16,741 nucleotides of DNA from an uncultured Eubacteriales bacterium (GTDB taxonomy: Bacteria > Bacillota > Clostridia > Oscillospirales > Butyricicoccaceae), in the NCBI GenBank assembly GCA_910585875.1, contig CAJUIK010000040.1, forward strand, positions 1 through 16,741, given 5' to 3'. Below are positions 13,320-16,741 of the stretch, piece after piece. Each line of letters opens with the position of its first letter. Within the stretch, counting starts at the first letter, position 1. The notes beneath the pieces are model-generated. The model was not told where the DNA came from. It saw only the letters and a list, made by a program, of their open reading frames with translations, and did not search any database. The position numbers were made by a program, and so were the translations under genes.

Positions 13320-14144
13320 AAATTGGGAAAGGGCCTGCTGATAGACGCTGTTTTTGGGCAGGTTGAGCCGGCGGGCGGCCTGCTTGGCCGCTTCGCTGAG
13401 GGAGAGGCCCTGGTCCATCAGCTGGGCCGTCAGTTCCATGGGGTTCTCTTTCGGCGCCCGCTCCTCCGAGTCCGGGGCGCCGGCCAGCACCAACACAAAT
13501 TCCCCCCGAGGCGGGTTTTGCCGGTAGTGCTCCAGCGCCTGGGCCAGCGTCGTGCGCCGGGCCTCCTCGTGAATTTTGGTCAGTTCCCGGGCCAAGACAA
13601 TGGGCCGATCCCCCAGGATCTCGTAAAAATCCTCTAAGGTCCGCAGCAGCTTGTGGGGCGCCTCGTAAAAGACCATGGTCCGTTTTTCCTCCCGGATCTC
13701 CTCCAAATGCTGGCGGCGGCTCTTTTTATTCACCGAAAGAAAGCCCTCAAAACACCAGCGGCCGCAGGGCAGCCCGCCGACGGACAGGGCGGCTATGGCG
13801 GCGCAGGGCCCGGGCACGGCCACAACCTCCACCCCCCGCTGGGCGCAGATTTCCACCAGGTCGCAGCCCGGGTCGCTGATGGCCGGGGTGCCGGCGTCGG
13901 TGATCAAGGCGCAGTTTTCCCCCGCCTCGATGCGCCGGGCGATCTGCTCCCCTTTGGCCTTCCGGTTGTGCTCAAAATAGCTGACTTGGGGCTTTTTGAT
14001 GCCAAAGGCGTTGAGCAGCCGGGCGCCTACCCGGGTGTCCTCCGCGGCGATGAAATCCGCCTGAGCCAGAGTCTGCTGAGCCCGGGGGGAAAGATCCCCC
14101 AAGTTGCCGATAGGCGTGGCCACCACATAGAGTTTTCCTGCCAT
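13305..14144 (-). CDS. rsmI: 16S rRNA (cytidine-1402-2'-O)-methyltransferase
   Basis: RsmI methylates the ribose of C1402 of 16S rRNA in the decoding centre using S-adenosylmethionine. The 279-residue product has all signatures of this tetrapyrrole-methylase-fold family: ATPIGNLGDLS (9-19), AEDTR (34-38), ITDAGTPAISDPG (81-93), VPGPCAAIAALS (110-121) and FYEAPHKLL. Normal length. ATG start with GGAAGG upstream, located within the end of the preceding gene (3-bp gap), so the two are co-translated. Convergent with spmB, sharing 15 bases. Confidence 0.96.
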   Translation of the reverse strand: MAGKLYVVATPIGNLGDLSPRAQQTLAQADFIAAEDTRVGARLLNAFGIKKPQVSYFEHNRKAKGEQIARRIEAGENCALITDAGTPAISDPGCDLVEICAQRGVEVVAVPGPCAAIAALSVGGLPCGRWCFEGFLSVNKKSRRQHLEEIREEKRTMVFYEAPHKLLRTLEDFYEILGDRPIVLARELTKIHEEARRTTLAQALEHYRQNPPRGEFVLVLAGAPDSEERAPKENPMELTAQLMDQGLSLSEAAKQAARRLNLPKNSVYQQALSQFSEKE

Positions 14145-14147
14145 AAT

Positions 14148-14870
14148 TCAACCTTCCTTTTCTTCGTCCAAATGGTAAATCCGCCGGTATTCCGGGCTGG
14201 GCCCTCCCGCCGAATCCTGCAAAATCAGCGGCGGCGCCCATTCCAGCTCCCCCAGGCCCCGGCGGGCCATAGCCAGCAGCAGCTGGGCCGGCTCCCCCGC
14301 CCGCCGGGCCACAGGCCGCAGCAGGCGGGGGGAGAAGCCGGCTTGGTCCAGAGCCCGCGCCGCCCAGTTCCACCGGCGGGCGGGCCAACAGAAATAAAAT
14401 CGGCCCTTGTCCGCCAACAGCCGCCGAAGCGCTTGGCACAGCTGGTCCATGGCGCAGCCTTCTTCCCCTCGGGCCAGGCGCTGAACCGGGTCCTGGGGCT
14501 GGGGGCCGGGCAGCCCGTAGGGCGGGTTGCACAAACAGACCTGATACGGCGCCCGCCCCCGGAATTGGCGCAGATCCCCCTCATACAGCGTCCCCCGGCT
14601 TTCCAGGCCGCAGCGGCTCTGATTGCGCCGGGCCACGGACAGGGCCTCCGGGTTGCGCTCCACTCCGTCCAGCTCCCCATCCTCCTGGCGCAGCAGGGTC
14701 AAAACGTACAGGCCCCCTTGGCCTGTTCCCAGTTCCAGGCCCCGTTCCCCCGGCTTCAGCCGGACGAAATCCGAGAGCAGAGCGCTGTCCTGGGTCAGCC
14801 GGAATCCCCGGCCCCCCTGGAGCAAGCTATATCCGCCCCAAAGGGCGATTTCCTGTTCTTTTTGCTGCAA
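14148..14870 (-). CDS. tRNA1(Val) (adenine-37-N6)-methyltransferase-like protein (TTG start)
   Basis: A 240-residue class I methyltransferase of the TrmN6/YfiC/YabB group, often found beside rsmI in Firmicutes. It shows QDSALLSDF (27-35), which aligns with the family's TDSVLLADF, SAM motif I LELGTGQGG (45-53), the acidic VERNPEAL (70-77), and the N6-adenine motif NPPY (115-118). Start is TTG with GGGAGGAAGG immediately upstream; no ATG or GTG gives a better N-terminus. A symmetric hairpin (GGCTGGA/TCCAGCC, 14886-14904) lies just before the ribosome binding site. The NPPY motif and neighbour support RNA or protein adenine/glutamine methylation; the precise target is inferred from the family. 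Confidence 0.87.
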   Translation of the reverse strand: MQQKEQEIALWGGYSLLQGGRGFRLTQDSALLSDFVRLKPGERGLELGTGQGGLYVLTLLRQEDGELDGVERNPEALSVARRNQSRCGLESRGTLYEGDLRQFRGRAPYQVCLCNPPYGLPGPQPQDPVQRLARGEEGCAMDQLCQALRRLLADKGRFYFCWPARRWNWAARALDQAGFSPRLLRPVARRAGEPAQLLLAMARRGLGELEWAPPLILQDSAGGPSPEYRRIYHLDEEKEG

Positions 14871-14938
14871 AACCTTCCTCCCGACGGCTGGAACTCCTCC
14901 AGCCCATATCCCATGCGATCATTGATTGTAAAAATCAC

Positions 14939-14957
14939 CCTTTCCCGATGGGAAAGG
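14939..14957. repeat. Perfect inverted repeat in the trmN6-like leader
   Basis: CCTTTCCC-GAT-GGGAAAGG is an 8-bp perfect stem with a 3-base loop. On the minus strand it is followed by GTGATTTTT, so it resembles a weak terminator. It lies between the predicted minus-strand promoter (15034-15062) and the trmN6-like gene. Confidence 0.7.
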
Positions 14958-14968
14958 CCGGCGTCCTG

Positions 14969-15010
14969 AAAAAACCTCCGATTTGCGCCAGGGTCTGGCG
15001 GAATAATCGG
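14969..15010 (-). terminator. Terminator-like hairpin in the leader of the trmN6-rsmI unit
   Basis: On the minus strand CCGAT (15010-15006), CGCCAG (15000-14995), loop ACC, CTGGCG (14991-14986) and ATCGG (14982-14978) fold into a two-part stem with an internal loop. AGG and TTTTTT (14974-14969) follow. It sits about 20-60 nt after the predicted start of the minus-strand transcript and 100 nt before the gene, as an attenuator would. The alternative is protection against stray antisense transcription from the sleB region. Confidence 0.65.
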
Positions 15011-15029
15011 TCTTTGGGGCGCCATACTA
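15000..15029 (+). promoter_or_regulatory. sleB: Sigma-G-like (forespore) promoter of sleB
   Basis: GGAATA (15000-15005), a 17-base spacer and CATACTA (15023-15029) match the B. subtilis sigma-G consensus TGnATA / CATACTA at 5 of 6 and 7 of 7 positions. Predicted start near 15036. In B. subtilis sleB is transcribed by sigma-G in the forespore, so position and gene agree. Confidence 0.75.
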
Positions 15030-15033
15030 TATC

Positions 15034-15062
15034 ATCATAATCGAAACGCAAATAAAATGCAA
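15034..15062 (-). promoter_or_regulatory. Sigma-A promoter of the trmN6-rsmI unit
   Basis: On the minus strand TTGCAT (15062-15057), 17 bases, TATGAT (15039-15034). Start near 15027, leader of about 155 nt. It overlaps the leader of the divergent sleB transcript, so the two units may interfere. Confidence 0.65.
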
Positions 15063-15077
15063 AGGACGTATGGTATC

Positions 15078-15767
15078 ATGGCAGTAAACAAACGGCTTTT
15101 GACAAGCCTGGCGGCCCTTTTTCTGCTCAACGGCCTGATTATCGCTCTGGTCCAGCAGCTGGCCCCCCAGAGCCAGGCCGCCGCCTACCAGCAGGGGTCC
15201 CAGGGGCAAGCGGTGCGCACAATTCAGCAAAAGCTCAAGCGCTGGGGCTATTACGACGGCGAGGTAGACGGCGTTTACGGCTCCCAGACCGTCAAAGCCG
15301 TCAAATATTTTCAGCGGCGCAACGGCTTGACCCCCGACGGCGTGGCCGGCGCCGCCACCCTGAAAGCCCTGGGCATGGCGGAATTTGAAACCTCCGCCGG
15401 CAGCGGGGCGGGCCGGGACAACGACCTGTATCTGCTGGCCCGGATGATTTCCGCCGAAGCCCGGGGCGAGCCCTACGAGGGCCAAGTGGCCGTGGGGGCG
15501 GTGATCCTCAATCGGGTGCGCCATCCCTCCTTCCCCAATTCGGTGGCCGGCGTGATCTATCAGCCCGGCGCCTTTTCCGCTTTGAACGACGGCCAATACG
15601 ACCAACCGGTGGCCGATTCCTCCCGCCGGGCCGCCCAAGACGCCATGAGCGGCTGGGACCCCACCGACGGCGCCATTTATTATTATAACCCGGCCAAGAC
15701 CACCAACCAATGGATTTACAGCCGCCCTGTGGTGGCCCGCATCGGCGACCACGTTTTCGCCGCCTGA
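15078..15767 (+). CDS. sleB: SleB-type spore cortex-lytic enzyme
   Basis: A secreted peptidoglycan hydrolase; SleB-type enzymes degrade spore cortex during germination as lytic transglycosylases. The 229-residue product has an N-terminal signal/anchor segment (5-28) with an Ala-rich cleavage region near 30-36. A peptidoglycan-binding domain follows (about 40-98; KLKRWGYYDGEVDGVYGSQT and FQRRNGLTPDGVAG), then a Hydrolase_2 domain (about 115-229) with ARMISAEARGEPYEGQVAVG, in which Glu127 is the predicted catalytic acid. The ATG at 15078 has AAAGGA 11 bases upstream; an earlier in-frame ATG (15057) has none. No ypeB follows, unlike B. subtilis, where ypeB is downstream. It could instead be a related CwlJ/SleB-like hydrolase of vegetative cells, but the promoter favours the spore. 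Confidence 0.85.
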   Translation: MAVNKRLLTSLAALFLLNGLIIALVQQLAPQSQAAAYQQGSQGQAVRTIQQKLKRWGYYDGEVDGVYGSQTVKAVKYFQRRNGLTPDGVAGAATLKALGMAEFETSAGSGAGRDNDLYLLARMISAEARGEPYEGQVAVGAVILNRVRHPSFPNSVAGVIYQPGAFSALNDGQYDQPVADSSRRAAQDAMSGWDPTDGAIYYYNPAKTTNQWIYSRPVVARIGDHVFAA

Positions 15768-15779
15768 CCCGCAAAACAC

Positions 15780-15805
15780 AACCGCCTCCGGGCGGTTATT
15801 TTTTT
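15780..15805 (+). terminator. Rho-independent terminator of sleB
   Basis: AACCGCC-TCCG-GGCGGTT (15780-15797) forms a 7-bp stem with a 4-base loop, followed by A and seven T residues (15799-15805). It starts 12 bp after the sleB stop codon. Confidence 0.92.
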
Positions 15806-15847
15806 GCGGAAACCGCCGGCGGACGCCCTTGGGCTGCGACGTTTCTC

Positions 15848-15876
15848 TTGACACATTCCGGCCGTCGATATACAAT
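15848..15876 (+). promoter_or_regulatory. Sigma-A promoter upstream of the rny leader
   Basis: TTGACA (15848-15853), 17 bases, TACAAT (15871-15876), with predicted start near 15883. A near-consensus promoter about 170 nt ahead of rny. Confidence 0.88.
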
Positions 15877-15882
15877 AAAAGA

Positions 15883-15982
15883 GGTATTCTGCTTTTTCCC
15901 CGCGCGCCTGCGCGGACGCCGAGAACTGACAGCGGAACCTGCTCCCTGGCGCCAGCGCAGGGGAGGTTTGCGCTGTTTTTTT
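15883..15982 (+). ncRNA. Candidate leader RNA or small RNA ending in a terminator, upstream of rny
   Basis: Between the promoter at 15848-15876 and rny there is a roughly 100-nt transcript with two hairpins. The first is CCGCGC-GCCT-GCGCGG (15900-15915). The second is a long imperfect stem: ACAGCG (15929-15934) paired with CGCTGT (15971-15976), and CTCCCTG paired with CAGGGGAG inside. It ends in seven T residues (15976-15982), as an intrinsic terminator would. It is either an attenuator for rny or a free-standing small RNA. I do not recognise a named riboswitch, T-box, 6S or SRP RNA in it. Confidence 0.5.
15929..15982 (+). terminator. Intrinsic terminator inside the rny leader
   Basis: The long hairpin whose outer stem is ACAGCG/CGCTGT is followed directly by a T tract at 15976-15982. 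It lies 70 bp before the rny start codon, so it would stop most transcripts from the upstream promoter unless antitermination occurs. Confidence 0.75.
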
Positions 15983-16009
15983 GCGGCTTATCCTCTCAGG
16001 CGTTATAAG
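15981..16009 (+). promoter_or_regulatory. rny: Possible second promoter for rny
   Basis: TTGCGG (15981-15986), 17 bases, TATAAG (16004-16009). The -10 box is good and the -35 box matches at only three positions. It lies just after the leader terminator and would give rny its own short-leader transcript. Confidence 0.4.
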
Positions 16010-16052
16010 GAACCCTATTTTTAGAAAATTGATAAAGAAGGAGGAGACGCAT

Positions 16053-16741
16053 TTGCCCGGAAACACAGGATTTTATATCGTTTCAGCTATCTTGATTTTT
16101 GTCGCTTGCGCCGGCGGTTTCTTTGCCGGTTTCCTATACAGAAAAAAAATCGCTGAAAAAGAGATCGGCAGCGCCGAGGACGAAGCCACCCGCATCCTCA
16201 ACGACGCCATTAAATCCGCCGAAACCAAAAAGCGCGAGGCCGTTGTGGAAGCCCGCGAAGAAGTATTCAAAGTCCGCGCCGAGGCGGACAGGGAGCTGAA
16301 AGAACGCCGGAGCGACGCTCAAAAACAGGAGCGCCGGATCCAGCAAAAAGAAGAACAGCTGGACCGCAAATATGAAAGCATCGAGAAAAAAGAGGAAAAA
16401 CTAAACCAGAAGCTCAAAAAGGCCGACGAATCCCTGGAGGAAGTGGAGGCCCTGAAACAGACCCAAATGGAGACTCTGGAGCGCATCTCCGGCTTTACCG
16501 CCGAAGAAGCCAAAGGATTTTTGGTTTCCACAGTGGAGGAGGAGGCCCGTCACGACGCCGCCCTCCGCCTGAAGGAGCTGGACCAGCAGCTCAAAGAAGA
16601 GGCCGACCGGCGGGCCCGGGAAGTGATTTCCCTGGCCATCCAGCGCTGCGCTGCAGACCATGCCAGCGAAGTCACCGTTTCTGTGGTGCCCCTGCCCAAC
16701 GACGAGATGAAGGGCCGCATCATCGGCCGGGAGGGCCGGAA
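16053..16741 (+). CDS. rny: Ribonuclease Y (partial, N-terminal 229 residues, TTG start)
   Basis: RNase Y is the membrane-anchored endoribonuclease that starts mRNA decay in many Firmicutes. The visible part has an N-terminal membrane helix (about residues 7-28, FYIVSAILIFVACAGGFFAG), a long charged coiled coil (about 30-180), the stretch ISLAIQRCAADHASEVTVSV and the start of the KH domain (LPNDEMKGRIIGREGR). All of these match B. subtilis Rny. The catalytic HD domain lies beyond the right edge. Start is TTG with GGAGGAG six bases upstream; no in-frame ATG occurs before the membrane helix. Confidence 0.95.
   Translation, partial: MPGNTGFYIVSAILIFVACAGGFFAGFLYRKKIAEKEIGSAEDEATRILNDAIKSAETKKREAVVEAREEVFKVRAEADRELKERRSDAQKQERRIQQKEEQLDRKYESIEKKEEKLNQKLKKADESLEEVEALKQTQMETLERISGFTAEEAKGFLVSTVEEEARHDAALRLKELDQQLKEEADRRAREVISLAIQRCAADHASEVTVSVVPLPNDEMKGRIIGREGR

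Overview
The window comes from a GC-rich, spore-forming member of the Firmicutes, most likely a clostridium of the Oscillospiraceae/Ruminococcaceae type. The evidence is a clostridial-style S10 ribosomal operon, AGGAGG-type ribosome binding sites, TTGACA/TATAAT-type sigma-A promoters, and sporulation genes (spmA, spmB, a SleB-type cortex hydrolase with a sigma-G-like promoter). An AbrB-family regulator, a DUF1836 regulator and RNase Y point the same way. No plasmid, phage, IS element, CRISPR array, tRNA or rRNA was seen.

Positions 1-5008, minus strand: the first part of the S10 operon, in the order rpsJ-rplC-rplD-rplW-rplB-rpsS-rplV-rpsC-rplP (rplP runs off the left edge). One near-consensus promoter (4980-5008) lies about 340 nt upstream of rpsJ. 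The leader between them is hairpin-rich and carries a 15-nt repeat. S3 has an unusual 75-residue Arg/Gly/Asn tail.

Positions 5077-6022, plus strand: a PfkB/ribokinase-family sugar kinase with its own extended -10 promoter. Positions 6069-9382, minus strand: a compact four-gene run (glutaminase, unknown acidic-tailed protein, Mrr-type nuclease, class I methyltransferase) behind a TTGAAA-17-TATAAT promoter. Positions 9410-9802, minus: a small TIGR04076-type protein with a terminator. Positions 9833-10683, plus: a TauE/SafE-type permease.

Positions 10749-11541: a DUF1836 MerR-like regulator whose ribosome binding site lies inside a hairpin, followed by two bidirectional terminators shared with the convergent AbrB-like gene (11563-11885, minus). 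An AT-rich intergenic stretch then leads to spmA-spmB (plus), which overlaps tail-to-tail with rsmI; rsmI is read with a TrmN6-type methyltransferase gene (minus). Divergent from that is sleB (plus), behind a GGAATA-17-CATACTA element. The window ends in the first 229 codons of rny (RNase Y). The rny leader contains a complete promoter-hairpin-T-tract unit: either an attenuator or an independent small RNA.

Functionally the window joins translation (S10 operon, two RNA methyltransferases), RNA decay (RNase Y) and spore formation/germination (spmAB, sleB), with a metabolic/defence-like patch (6069-9382) between them. The most noteworthy observations are at the RNA level: four separate leaders (S10 operon, DUF1836 gene, trmN6-rsmI, rny) each contain structure that looks regulatory.
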